A DNA stretch of 55,041 bases from Hyphomicrobiales bacterium (GTDB taxonomy: Bacteria; Pseudomonadota; Alphaproteobacteria; Rhizobiales; Beijerinckiaceae), in NCBI GenBank assembly GCA_947455725.1, contig CANGPL010000014.1, positions 1 through 55,041 on the forward strand. Reading direction: 5' to 3'. Below, in pieces: positions 43,634 to 52,551 of this stretch. Positions within the stretch are counted from its first letter, which is position 1, and every line of letters begins with the position of its first letter. A program made the position numbers and the translations under genes. The notes under the pieces are model-generated. The model worked only from the letters and a program-made list of their open reading frames with translations, searched no databases and had not been told where the DNA came from.

Positions 43634-44922
43634 GCATTGCTGACTATTTCTTATCGTCCGATTTTCGGCGCGCTAACTATGGCGAGCGAAAGGGCTCGTC
43701 ATGGGGGTTTAATCAGCGAACCTTCGTCATAGCGCTGATTGCAATTATCACTTTCATGTTAAGCATGAGTTTTGGACTCCGTGCACAAGGTGATGTTGGA
43801 CTTAACTTTCAAAACGGGGCGAAGCTCTTAATTTGGGTTGCCCTCGTCAATTGGGCGCTATTCGAGTGGCGCGTTATTCTACCAACGCTTATGCAGCCAG
43901 CCGGATATCTTCTCTGCTTTATAGGCATCTATGCCGCATGTTCGGCCCTATGGTCGCCAGTGCCGCTTTATACGTTAGGCTCCGCCTTAGGTTGGCTTGC
44001 ATATATTGGCTTAGCGTGCCTCGCCGTCAAATATGTAGAGGTGGATGTCGTTTTAGCAACGATCTTCTGGTCACTCTTTAGCTTCATTGCCGTAAGCTTT
44101 GCGCTCGCTTTCGTAATGCCCGATACGGTATGGATGCCGCCATCCGATGTCGAAAACGTGTTTCGATTTGTCGGCCTCACCGATCATCCGAATAATTTCG
44201 GGCATTTCTCGGGTCTCTATCTCGTTTTCACAATGGCGTGTGTGTCACGAAAAATTATTTCGACTAAATGGGCTCTGTTTCATGGTCTCATTGGCTTAAC
44301 GGCGCTGGGTCTATCGGGTGATCGTACCATCGCTTTTGTGCTACTATTGATTACGATCCTCGTGGCGATGCGCTATTCGGTGATCGCGCGCTATATAGCA
44401 TTCGGCGTCGCCATACCGCTCACAATTGTTTTTTTCCTCTATGCCGCTGGTGTGGGCCCTGATCTTCAAAGCTTTATGGAATCCATGAGCCGCACCGGTA
44501 ATGCCAGCGAGATCATGACATTAACGGGGCGAACGGAGATCTGGTCTGCCGCGATAGATCGTATTTTTGAAAAGCCAATCTTTGGCTGGGGTTTTAATGG
44601 CACCGAGCAGCTGATGCTCTCGAGCGCACCTTTACGCTTTTATGGCAATCCGGTGAATGCGCACGAGATGTATCTGCAGATTGCCTTATCGCTTGGCGTC
44701 GTTGGGTTACTTCCCAGCATCGTTTTAGTCGCTCTTCCAATTCACGCTTATTTCCATAATCCAAAATTTTATCGCGACATCATCCTTGGCCTCATTTTAC
44801 TCAATGGGCTTACCGAGGCCGATATTTTCGCCACTCCCGTCTTAAGCGGCTTCGTTGCATTCTGGCTTTTATTGCTGGATGGCGCGCCATCACCTTCTTT
44901 TGCTTACCATGAAGAGGCGTAA
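43630..44922 (+). CDS. Wzy/O-antigen-ligase-like polysaccharide polymerase
   Basis: A 430-residue membrane protein with about 10-12 helices and the O-antigen-ligase/Wzy_C pattern: a large periplasmic loop containing GRTEIWSAAIDRIFEKPIFGWGFNG, in pieces, followed by NAHEMYLQIALSLGVVGLLPS. In this setting it most likely polymerises lipid-linked repeat units in the periplasm (ExoQ-like) rather than ligating O-antigen. Sits between wzz-like and GT4 genes; the GT4 gene begins 3 bases after its stop. Confidence 0.86.
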   Translation: MSIADYFLSSDFRRANYGERKGSSWGFNQRTFVIALIAIITFMLSMSFGLRAQGDVGLNFQNGAKLLIWVALVNWALFEWRVILPTLMQPAGYLLCFIGIYAACSALWSPVPLYTLGSALGWLAYIGLACLAVKYVEVDVVLATIFWSLFSFIAVSFALAFVMPDTVWMPPSDVENVFRFVGLTDHPNNFGHFSGLYLVFTMACVSRKIISTKWALFHGLIGLTALGLSGDRTIAFVLLLITILVAMRYSVIARYIAFGVAIPLTIVFFLYAAGVGPDLQSFMESMSRTGNASEIMTLTGRTEIWSAAIDRIFEKPIFGWGFNGTEQLMLSSAPLRFYGNPVNAHEMYLQIALSLGVVGLLPSIVLVALPIHAYFHNPKFYRDIILGLILLNGLTEADIFATPVLSGFVAFWLLLLDGAPSPSFAYHEEA

Positions 44923-44925
44923 TTC

Positions 44926-46128
44926 ATGACCAGTTCCGAACACCACATTCAGGGTTCACCTGAAGGTCGCCGCGTTCTCCTCTGGCACTGGGGGAAGGAA
45001 GGGGCAGGGGCTAAATTTTCAGGCGCATTGGCGCGTGGCTTACGCGATTTACCAGGAACGGAAATCGCCATCTCCGCTGCAACCTCATCGGATCTAGCAC
45101 GCGATATCAGTGCTAGCACCGATTTGCCGCTTCAGTCTGTCAAAATTTTCGAGGGCAACAAAGCTTCTCTGTCTGGCAAATTAGCCGCAGGCTTTGCCTT
45201 ATTAGGTCTACCGCGTATCGGCGCCGAATTTTCGGGCGCTATGGAAGAATTTCGTCCGGATGTCGCCCTGTGCGCCTTTCAGTCGATATGGGATCTTGCT
45301 GCGTTGCCTGTATTGCGTCGCGCAGCAAGTCGATTTGTCTTGGTGCTGCACGATGCGGAGCCGCATCCGGGTGATCGCTACCCGATGCGCAGTGCTGTCA
45401 TGGGGTGGGAGGTTAAAACCGCTGACGCTTTGATCGCCCTTAGCGATCACGTGGCGAGAGAAGCCATTCGCTTATATGATTTTCCTGCGGATCGGATTTA
45501 TACAATCCCGCACGGCGCCTTCACCTTTAGTGATGAAATCATCTCGCCACGCCGTTTTCCAATTAATCGGCCTTTCAAGCTTTTGTTCTTCGGCCGTATC
45601 GTTGCCTATAAAGGGCTTGGTCTCTTGCTCGATGCATATAAAATCCTCTTATCACAAGGCTGGTCGTTTGAATTATCCATTGTCGGCTCCGGCGATTTAT
45701 CGCCCTACCATGACGCGATAAAGCAGCTTGTCGGCGTAACCATTCGCAATGGCTGGGTCGATGACACCGAGATTTCAGACGCCTTGGTCGATGCCGATGC
45801 TGTCGTATTACCCTATATTGAAGCGAGCCAATCGGGTGTTGCAGCCTCTGCCTTTTCGGCAGCCCTTCCGGTAATAGCAACGCCCGTCGGCGGCTTAATC
45901 GAGCAAGTAACGGATGGTGAGACCGGCTTGATCGCAAAGGAAGTAACAGCGCAAGCCTTGGCCGACTCCATTATGCGCCTAGTTACGTCACCGAAGCTCT
46001 ATGAAGAATGTTCCAAAGGTGCACTTAACCATGCCCGAATTGCGCTTGATTGGGGTGTTATTGCACGTCGTGTCGGTGGCATTATCGATGAAGTAGCAAG
46101 GCGTCCGCGACGCGGTGCGGAAACATGA
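44926..46128 (+). CDS. Family 4 glycosyltransferase
   Basis: A 400-residue retaining GT-B glycosyltransferase. The C-terminal donor-binding half is clear: LLFFGRIVAYKGLGLLLDA, SIVGSGDLSPY, RNGWVDDTEISDALVDADAVVLPYIEASQSGV (shown in order) and ATPVGGLIEQVTDGETGLI with the nucleotide-binding glutamates. The N-terminal half has the acceptor domain starting RRVLLWHWGKEGAGAKF. It probably adds the next sugar to the repeat unit. Its stop overlaps the start of the flippase-GH16 gene (ATGA). Confidence 0.9.
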   Translation: MTSSEHHIQGSPEGRRVLLWHWGKEGAGAKFSGALARGLRDLPGTEIAISAATSSDLARDISASTDLPLQSVKIFEGNKASLSGKLAAGFALLGLPRIGAEFSGAMEEFRPDVALCAFQSIWDLAALPVLRRAASRFVLVLHDAEPHPGDRYPMRSAVMGWEVKTADALIALSDHVAREAIRLYDFPADRIYTIPHGAFTFSDEIISPRRFPINRPFKLLFFGRIVAYKGLGLLLDAYKILLSQGWSFELSIVGSGDLSPYHDAIKQLVGVTIRNGWVDDTEISDALVDADAVVLPYIEASQSGVAASAFSAALPVIATPVGGLIEQVTDGETGLIAKEVTAQALADSIMRLVTSPKLYEECSKGALNHARIALDWGVIARRVGGIIDEVARRPRRGAET

Positions 46129-48326
46129 AGCCTATTGTGATCGTGGATGGAGAAACAACCCAGAAGCCAAACAGCCATTCGCGTTTTAATCACATCAGAA
46201 ATTGGCGTGCGCTGACTTATCTTAATCATCCCGCAGCCTATGCCATTGGTGCGGCGATTGTCACGGCACTAAGCGCCGGGACGACTTTTGTCGCGCCCAT
46301 GCTTTTGGGGCCTGAGTCCTTTGGTGCGTTTGCGCTTCTCATCACCTTCTTCCAGCTCGCGGCGCGCAGTGATTTTGGTTTGTCTCAACTCGCTGATCGT
46401 GAATTAGCCGTAGGCACTAACGATCAATATGGCGCTAAAGATATTCTAGAAGCCCGATGGCTATTAGGCGGTATCTTCTTCTTAATCGTAACGCCGATCT
46501 TTATTTTATTGATGAGCGGCAATACAGGTCTATCTCCCATTGATATAGCCATTACGATTTTTGGCGGCATCGCGGCTATGATCGCGGTGGGTCCGGTAAC
46601 AATTTATCGCGCATCGTCTAAATTATGGGAATTCACAGCACTCGCACTGGCACTTCAACTCGGTATGACGTTTCCCCGTATCATCGGCTTGGTCTATGGG
46701 GGAACAACAGGTTGTTTCATCATTTTAATGCTTTGGTACGCAAGTTTTGCGCTTCTTTTTGCATGGCCGAGAGGAGCACGTTTTTTTAATGTTAGACCGT
46801 ATCTCAAATTACTACGCTCAGCTCTACCGCTATTCATATTTTCAACGATGTGGCTGATTTATCTCTTCGCCAATCGTTGGATTTCATCGTCACTATCGAG
46901 TGCATGGGATTTTGGTCTTTTCGCCTTTGGTGCCAATCTGGCCTATATCGTCATTGGTACAATGGGCGCCATTGGTCAGGCCTTTTATCCGAAAATATTA
47001 ACGGAAATTGGTCATTCTCCGAAAGGGGAGGGTTCAAAAAGTCTAACGCGGCAAACACAGTATCTATTAATCGGACTTTCACTGCCGCTTGCCTTAACAC
47101 TGCCCTTTGCACCCTATCTGATTAATTCGATATTTCCCCGATTTTCAGCGGCTATTGATACAACCATACTCCTCAGTGTAAGTGCCGTTCCGCTTTCGAT
47201 TGCGACATGGCTTTTGCCAATTACGATAGCGCTTTCTAAAAAGCCATTACGCGAGACAGCGCTTTTAATGGTGCCGGCATTTCTTTCCCTCATTACTTTC
47301 ATGTATTTCGGGAACGAGCTTGCAGGCATTGCAGGTCAGGCAATGGCCAACACGGCGTCTGGTACCGTGGCGACCCTATTATTGCTTGGGTTATTATGGC
47401 TACAAGGAGCATTCAATGGTCGACAATTGATTTATCTTGTTGCCGCCACCGGCACCGTTGCTTTACTGCTCACCTATGAAGCCACTAGCCTCATGGTGAG
47501 GCCATTAGAGACATCGCAGTATTTTGGCGGTCCACCGGTCGAAAAAGCTGCCCTTCAACCGTCGCAAGATCCAAAGTCGGGAATGCGTCTCGTCTTCTCT
47601 GAGGAGTTTGAGCGGCTCCGGCTCGTTGGCGAGTCAGGCGGCGGTGTATGGGAGCCCGCCTATCCTTGGGGCGCGCGCAGCAACACGGATAATCGCGAGC
47701 TGCAATATTATGTTGATCCGCGCGCCGGCAAAGAGGCGGATGCGTTAAAGGAGGTAAACCCGTTTCACATCAAAACCGGCATTTTATCAATTTCAGCCAC
47801 GAGAGCTGACGGATCGCAGACGGCCTATACCCGTGGCTTACCTTATTTATCCGGAATGTTGAACACATCGAAATCCTTTGCGATGACCTATGGCTATATC
47901 GAAATGCGCGCGCGATTGCCCAAGGGTGCCGGTTTATGGCCCGCCTTGTGGCTCTTGCCCGTCAGCGGCGGTTGGCCTCCTGAAATAGACGTCATGGAGG
48001 AAATCGGCAATCGAACCGATCGTTACTATGGTTCGGTTCACTCTAATCGGGGTGGCTCACGGTATGAAACGGTGATCCCGATCGACACCGTAGATCTATC
48101 CCGTCACTTCAACACATTCGGATTAAAATGGGATTCCCACACGATTGATTGGTACTTCAACGGCTTGAAAGTTGCCACAGCGCCAACACCGCCTGATTTA
48201 AATCAGCCAATGTATGTGTTGATTAATCTAGCCATTGGCGGCAATTGGGCAGGCCAGCCGGACGAAGACACATTATTTCCGGCCCATTTTGATATTGATT
48301 ATATCAAAGCCTATTCATTACCGTGA
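46125..48326 (+). CDS. Wzx-like flippase fused to a GH16 beta-glucanase domain
   Basis: One uninterrupted 733-residue frame encodes two proteins that are normally separate. Residues about 35-455 form a polysaccharide flippase of the MOP superfamily, with about 12 hydrophobic helices (GAAIVTALSAGTTFVAPMLLGPESFG is the Wzx-like start, shown by its ends) plus one extra at 435-452. Residues about 487-733 are a glycoside hydrolase family 16 domain: LVFSEEF, GYIEMRARLPKGAGLWPALWLLP and the catalytic motif EIDVME with nucleophile Glu620, Asp622 and acid/base Glu625, then WYFNGLKVA and NLAIGGNWAG. ExDxxE is the beta-1,3-glucanase/laminarinase form. An odd number of helices would put the enzyme in the periplasm. 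No good ribosome-binding site is seen at the junction (Met457, Met487), so a separate GH16 product is unlikely. Confidence 0.9.
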   Translation: MKPIVIVDGETTQKPNSHSRFNHIRNWRALTYLNHPAAYAIGAAIVTALSAGTTFVAPMLLGPESFGAFALLITFFQLAARSDFGLSQLADRELAVGTNDQYGAKDILEARWLLGGIFFLIVTPIFILLMSGNTGLSPIDIAITIFGGIAAMIAVGPVTIYRASSKLWEFTALALALQLGMTFPRIIGLVYGGTTGCFIILMLWYASFALLFAWPRGARFFNVRPYLKLLRSALPLFIFSTMWLIYLFANRWISSSLSSAWDFGLFAFGANLAYIVIGTMGAIGQAFYPKILTEIGHSPKGEGSKSLTRQTQYLLIGLSLPLALTLPFAPYLINSIFPRFSAAIDTTILLSVSAVPLSIATWLLPITIALSKKPLRETALLMVPAFLSLITFMYFGNELAGIAGQAMANTASGTVATLLLLGLLWLQGAFNGRQLIYLVAATGTVALLLTYEATSLMVRPLETSQYFGGPPVEKAALQPSQDPKSGMRLVFSEEFERLRLVGESGGGVWEPAYPWGARSNTDNRELQYYVDPRAGKEADALKEVNPFHIKTGILSISATRADGSQTAYTRGLPYLSGMLNTSKSFAMTYGYIEMRARLPKGAGLWPALWLLPVSGGWPPEIDVMEEIGNRTDRYYGSVHSNRGGSRYETVIPIDTVDLSRHFNTFGLKWDSHTIDWYFNGLKVATAPTPPDLNQPMYVLINLAIGGNWAGQPDEDTLFPAHFDIDYIKAYSLP

Positions 48327-51116
48327 TGTCGTTTGTTTAGCAGCATGTTTAAGCTGCTCAGTAACGAGTTGAACAAGCGAATCGCGGTTAGGGTTTCGTA
48401 ACATCGAGTGGTGGTTTCCGTTAACGGTGTGAACCGTTACCTCTCGAACATAGCTGCTCCATCCAAGATCTTTCGGAGCGCCCGGTCTTTTTTGCTCGGA
48501 CACAAAAAGCTGAGCGTCTATTGGCATAAGGTTGCGTGGCGATTGCGTGATCCAGCTTTCAAGAGCACGCGATTGCAAGGCTTCCCAGATCGCGTTGCGA
48601 AGTGAAAAGCGAAGGGTCATCGGCGCCCATCGATATGTATATTTGGAAAGGCGAGTTAAAACTGGCCGAAGCTTCGGATGGCTTAAAATGATTCCGGTCG
48701 TTTCAATCGCTTTTTCAAAGGCCGTTAATCGCTCGACTTGACCTTTTTGGCGCAATCCGAATTTAAAATTTCTCGGATTTAATGTTAGCGCTGATGAACG
48801 ATGAACATTATTATCGAGAATGCCCAATAGCTTTATTTCCCGACCTTGTTCATGGAGGCTCTTAGCCGTCAAATAGGCAACCGACCCGCCTAGTGAATAG
48901 CCGATTAGATAGATAGGGCCACTCGGTTGAATTTGCGTAATGGTTTCATGCGTTGCGGCGACCATATCGAAAATACTATCCGCGCCATTGATCATATCTT
49001 GGCAAGAAGGAAATTCGATCAAATGAACATTGGCGTAAGACGATAGCGCTTGTCGAAAGGCTGCAAGGCTCGGCCCTTCGCCAGTCAGACCAGGTAATAA
49101 AAAGAGATTTGGCTTTTCACGATCATCGTCTTGTTCAATCTTACAATATGTATTTTTATTGATAAGTACCAAAATATCACTTGGCGTCATATCCATATGA
49201 AAATCTGAAATTTTGAGGCTACGCTCCAAAGCATTTTCAAGATGAAAGACAAACTTAATGAGCGATAAGGAATCGCCACCCGATGCGTCCCAACTTTTAT
49301 CCAACCGGTATGTGTTCTTTCCTAAAATATCTTGCCACTCGCGCGCGATAATGGCTTGAATAGGGTCGTTGTTATCAGATGCATCAAAGCCATTTAGATG
49401 AACGGCTTCTTCAGTGTGCTGCAAGGTTCGATCCATTACAAGCAGCGCGGTATTGTCTTGCTTACCACTCGGCAGGCGTGGAATGTGATCAACACGATGT
49501 AAGCGCGCTGGATGCAAATGCGAGGGCAGTAGCTCTCGTAAACTATGCCGAATCTTATCAATTCCGTTGTTTGAAGGTGAGCCGAGGGAGCGTTCGACGA
49601 TAAAAGCAATCAGCCGATATTGTTCGTTCTCCATCATCGTTACGATAGCTGCATCTGCGATGCCATCAAGGCCACGTAAACAAACCTCAAGCTCTGCAGG
49701 CTCCACACGCCGTCCATTGATTTTTATTTGTCGATCTTTTCGTCCAATGATTTCAAGCAAGCCATCGGGCCGCTCGCGGACGATATCGCCTGTCCGAAAA
49801 ATCCTTAAATCGGCGTGATCCGGATCGGGTATAATCAACCCGCGATCAATGCCACCATTGCGCCAATAACCCAAGGCCACATAGGGGCTTCGTATAACAA
49901 GCTCCCCTTCATCACTGTATAGATCATTTTGTGGTTCGGTGGCCTCAATCCGATAATCGACACCCGAATGGAGATAGCCGGCCGCAATGATGGGTCCGCG
50001 TAAGTCAGGATCGCGAGGCACTTCATAATAAGTCGCGGTTGTTTCCGTTGATGAATAGCTGGCTTGAATGCGGCATTCATCAGAACAGGTTGAGAAGAAT
50101 AAATCGATATCGGAAGATAAAATCCGATCACCGCCAACACGGATCATTCTGATGCTGCGGAAATCAGAACACTTCTCACCAGCGCCCGCCATCAGTGCCC
50201 GCAGGACAGCAGGCACACCATTAAGCACGGTTACGCCCTTTTCATTGATGAAAGTGCGGATGCCATGCAGACCAGTTCCATCGGGGCTTGCAAGAATGAG
50301 TTTGGCGCCAATTGCTAACGCCGTGAAACATTCGCGTGTTCCGGCAACCGTACAGGCGGAACTTAGCGGAAGAAAGACATCGTCACATGTAAATCTGCCA
50401 GAATGGATATAGTGCCGAACCCGTTCAAGCACGGCTCTTTCGTGATTAACAATTCCCTTCGGCTCGCCGGTACTTCCAGATGTGTAAAGGATAATAGCGG
50501 GCGTATCCGTATCGGGCGTTGGGCGGGATAACGGCGTTAGGTTAGACAGCGCTATATTTACTTCGCGATGAATGGCAATGATCTGATGGTCGCTTGTCAC
50601 GTGAAGATCGTTCAAATGCGCTTCTTCAATGGCAATCAGCGTCCGTAATCCAGATTTTTTAATAATGTCACGATTGCGCTCGAAGGGACTGTTCAAATCC
50701 ATGGCAATATAGGGCCGCTGTGCTGCAAGACAGGCGAGAATAGAAACATGAAGTGATATCGAATTTCGTAAAGCCAACCCAATCGCTTCTCCGTCAATCG
50801 TACGTGCTAGAATAATTTGGCTGAGGCATTCAGCGCGTTGCAGAAGTGCTTCATAGCTAATCGTTTCCTGTCCATCGTCGATCGCGATTTTTTGACCGTA
50901 AAGCTGTGCCTGTATCCGAACATACTCAATGAGGGATTTTCGCGTAAAGTCTTCCTCCAGCTCGGCCTGTTTTGAATGAGCGGGTTGATGAGGATCATTT
51001 GGAAAGTCAGGGGCTTTACGCCACAGAGTTTCATTCGTCTGCGTGATGCGTTCTGCCGTGAAACCAAGGGTAGAGAAGGTGATATCGTTACGCATGACAA
51101 GGTCTACACGATCCAT
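48318..51116 (-). CDS. A-T-TE tridomain NRPS-like synthetase (adenylation, carrier, thioesterase)
   Basis: A 932-residue enzyme with no condensation domain. Adenylation domain about 60-560: A3 YTSGSTGEPKG (211-221), A5 SYSSTETT (353-360), A7/A8 FRTGD and GRKDRQIKINGRRVE (440-472), and A10 lysine 552 in LPSGKQD. Carrier domain about 585-655 with the phosphopantetheine site GGDSLS (Ser616). Thioesterase about 670-932 with GYSLGG (Ser741), Asp768 and His902 or His903 (NGNHHSML). Aligned by eye, the place of the amino-acid-binding aspartate (FDxS motif) reads TVAG, so the activated acid may lack an alpha-amino group. ATG 51116 follows AGGA. Twelve bases after the deacetylase-like gene; its end overlaps the flippase-GH16 gene by 9 bases tail to tail. 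Confidence 0.9.
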   Translation of the reverse strand: MDRVDLVMRNDITFSTLGFTAERITQTNETLWRKAPDFPNDPHQPAHSKQAELEEDFTRKSLIEYVRIQAQLYGQKIAIDDGQETISYEALLQRAECLSQIILARTIDGEAIGLALRNSISLHVSILACLAAQRPYIAMDLNSPFERNRDIIKKSGLRTLIAIEEAHLNDLHVTSDHQIIAIHREVNIALSNLTPLSRPTPDTDTPAIILYTSGSTGEPKGIVNHERAVLERVRHYIHSGRFTCDDVFLPLSSACTVAGTRECFTALAIGAKLILASPDGTGLHGIRTFINEKGVTVLNGVPAVLRALMAGAGEKCSDFRSIRMIRVGGDRILSSDIDLFFSTCSDECRIQASYSSTETTATYYEVPRDPDLRGPIIAAGYLHSGVDYRIEATEPQNDLYSDEGELVIRSPYVALGYWRNGGIDRGLIIPDPDHADLRIFRTGDIVRERPDGLLEIIGRKDRQIKINGRRVEPAELEVCLRGLDGIADAAIVTMMENEQYRLIAFIVERSLGSPSNNGIDKIRHSLRELLPSHLHPARLHRVDHIPRLPSGKQDNTALLVMDRTLQHTEEAVHLNGFDASDNNDPIQAIIAREWQDILGKNTYRLDKSWDASGGDSLSLIKFVFHLENALERSLKISDFHMDMTPSDILVLINKNTYCKIEQDDDREKPNLFLLPGLTGEGPSLAAFRQALSSYANVHLIEFPSCQDMINGADSIFDMVAATHETITQIQPSGPIYLIGYSLGGSVAYLTAKSLHEQGREIKLLGILDNNVHRSSALTLNPRNFKFGLRQKGQVERLTAFEKAIETTGIILSHPKLRPVLTRLSKYTYRWAPMTLRFSLRNAIWEALQSRALESWITQSPRNLMPIDAQLFVSEQKRPGAPKDLGWSSYVREVTVHTVNGNHHSMLRNPNRDSLVQLVTEQLKHAAKQTTSR

Positions 51117-51128
51117 CGAAAATCCTGC

Positions 51129-52202
51129 CTATGAAATGTTAAGACGGGAACCGAAATTGCGTATCAAAAAGGGAGCACCGGATAGCATCGTATCAAGCCG
51201 CTCAATGCTTTGGAAAAACCCGTTAAGCGAAACCCTTGGCAGCGCGGTAGGCCATTGCTCATGCGCTTGATAAAGGAGACCGGGTCGCGTTGTCGTAGCC
51301 GACGCAAAGCCCAAAGCTTTGGCCATAGAGAACTCACGTGGCCCGGCATGACCTTGCGCGCCATTTGGATAAGAAAAATGACGAACAGGTTTATCTATTC
51401 GATCTTCGATAGTGGCGCGCGAACGTGCCATCTCCACCATCGCTTCCGCCGCGTGACAATGGGCTAAAACGGGATGATTGACCGTATGCGCACCAATCGT
51501 CACAAGCGGATGACGAGATAGGTCGACAATTCCGTTCCAATCAAGGCACGTCTCTTCGCTAAGCCTCTTAACGTCAACATCAGCCTGTCTCGCAAGCTCC
51601 GAAACCAGCGGCTTCACCTGATCCGCCGGAAGCTGCAAAATTCGGTCGTGGATATGTCGAAACGCTTCACGCTTTTTGGCCACATTATCGGTTGCAAAGC
51701 CGATGGGTCCGTCCGAGTCCGGGAGTGAGATGGAGGGCGATTGTTTAATTGCCTCTTCAAGCGTCAACCACCAAAGAGGCGTTAGTCGATCGGCAAAGCC
51801 TGAGGTTATAAATACCGTTGCCGGAATAGTATGTTTTTCAAAAATAGGCAGGGCGTATTCTGCCGTGTCGTAATAGCCGTCGTCCAAGGTCATAACAGCA
51901 AAATTTTCACTGTTTTTTGTACCGAGCCTTCGCAAAGCCTCGTCCATGCTGACGAAATAAAAACCGCGGGATTGGGTGTGGAGAATGGCTGCCTCTAAAA
52001 AATCAGGCGTAATTTCCAAGCCAAGATTGGGCTGAAATGAGGCCTCGCGAAAGGGCCGCACTCGATGGACCGCAAAAATCACACCGCGAGCGCCACCAAT
52101 CAGATTGAACACACGGTCAATCTTCGCCGATCTTATGGCGCGGAAGGCATAATCATACAGGCGATAGGCGGTCGGAGCCGCGTCAGTTTGCACGAGGTTC
52201 AT
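51129..52202 (-). CDS. Polysaccharide deacetylase-like protein (CE4/NodB fold)
   Basis: A 357-residue NodB-fold protein with intact metal site: the T(F/L)DDG motif as MTLDDGYYDT (Asp107, Asp108) and the H-x3-H motif in GAHTVNHPVL (His239, His243), followed by FSYPNGAQG. It would remove N- or O-acetyl groups from a sugar. Unlike exported deacetylases, it shows no signal peptide or membrane helix, so it probably acts in the cytoplasm on a lipid-linked or nucleotide-linked sugar. It is the first gene of a minus-strand operon with the A-T-TE synthetase, running toward the polysaccharide locus. Position next to that locus suggests repeat-unit modification, by inference. Confidence 0.86.
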   Translation of the reverse strand: MNLVQTDAAPTAYRLYDYAFRAIRSAKIDRVFNLIGGARGVIFAVHRVRPFREASFQPNLGLEITPDFLEAAILHTQSRGFYFVSMDEALRRLGTKNSENFAVMTLDDGYYDTAEYALPIFEKHTIPATVFITSGFADRLTPLWWLTLEEAIKQSPSISLPDSDGPIGFATDNVAKKREAFRHIHDRILQLPADQVKPLVSELARQADVDVKRLSEETCLDWNGIVDLSRHPLVTIGAHTVNHPVLAHCHAAEAMVEMARSRATIEDRIDKPVRHFSYPNGAQGHAGPREFSMAKALGFASATTTRPGLLYQAHEQWPTALPRVSLNGFFQSIERLDTMLSGAPFLIRNFGSRLNIS

Positions 52203-52284
52203 CGTGCTTTTTTAGCCGAATTCTAGCGTTCAAGCATTTTAGCGCGGCTACTTATAGGAAATTATCGTATCGGGCGCCCTTTGG

Positions 52285-52357
52285 TGCCGGTTACCTGAAT
52301 CGAACAGGTGACCTACGGTTTACAAAACCGTTGCTCTACCAGCTGAGCTAAACCGGC
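52285..52357 (-). tRNA. tRNA-Thr (anticodon UGU)
   Basis: The minus strand folds into a full 73-base cloverleaf: acceptor GCCGGTT/AACCGGC with discriminator A, D-arm GCTC/GAGC, anticodon stem ACGGT/ACCGT with loop TTTGTAA (anticodon TGT, reads ACN threonine codons), and T-arm ACCTG-TTCGATT-CAGGT. The CCA end is not encoded. It lies 82 bases upstream of the deacetylase gene on the same strand, at the edge of the polysaccharide locus. Confidence 0.95.
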
Positions 52358-52551
52358 AACTGGGCGGCGATACGCGAGGACTGGATACCCTTTGATGCGC
52401 TTTAAGGCAAGTCTCCCTGTTATTCGAGCCCCTCGATTTTGAATTGTCCCAATCTCGCCGCAATTGGTTCATGGGCTATTCACGGCGCTAGCGAGAAAAT
52501 TGGATAAATCCTGAATGAGTCGTCAGGTCGAATTTCCCTGAGGAGGGTAAA

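Noticed and set aside
47480-47600. Frameshift or assembly fusion between flippase and GH16 gene
   Set aside because: The frame is continuous with codon usage like the flanks, both domains are complete, and there is a normal linker; only read data could reopen this.
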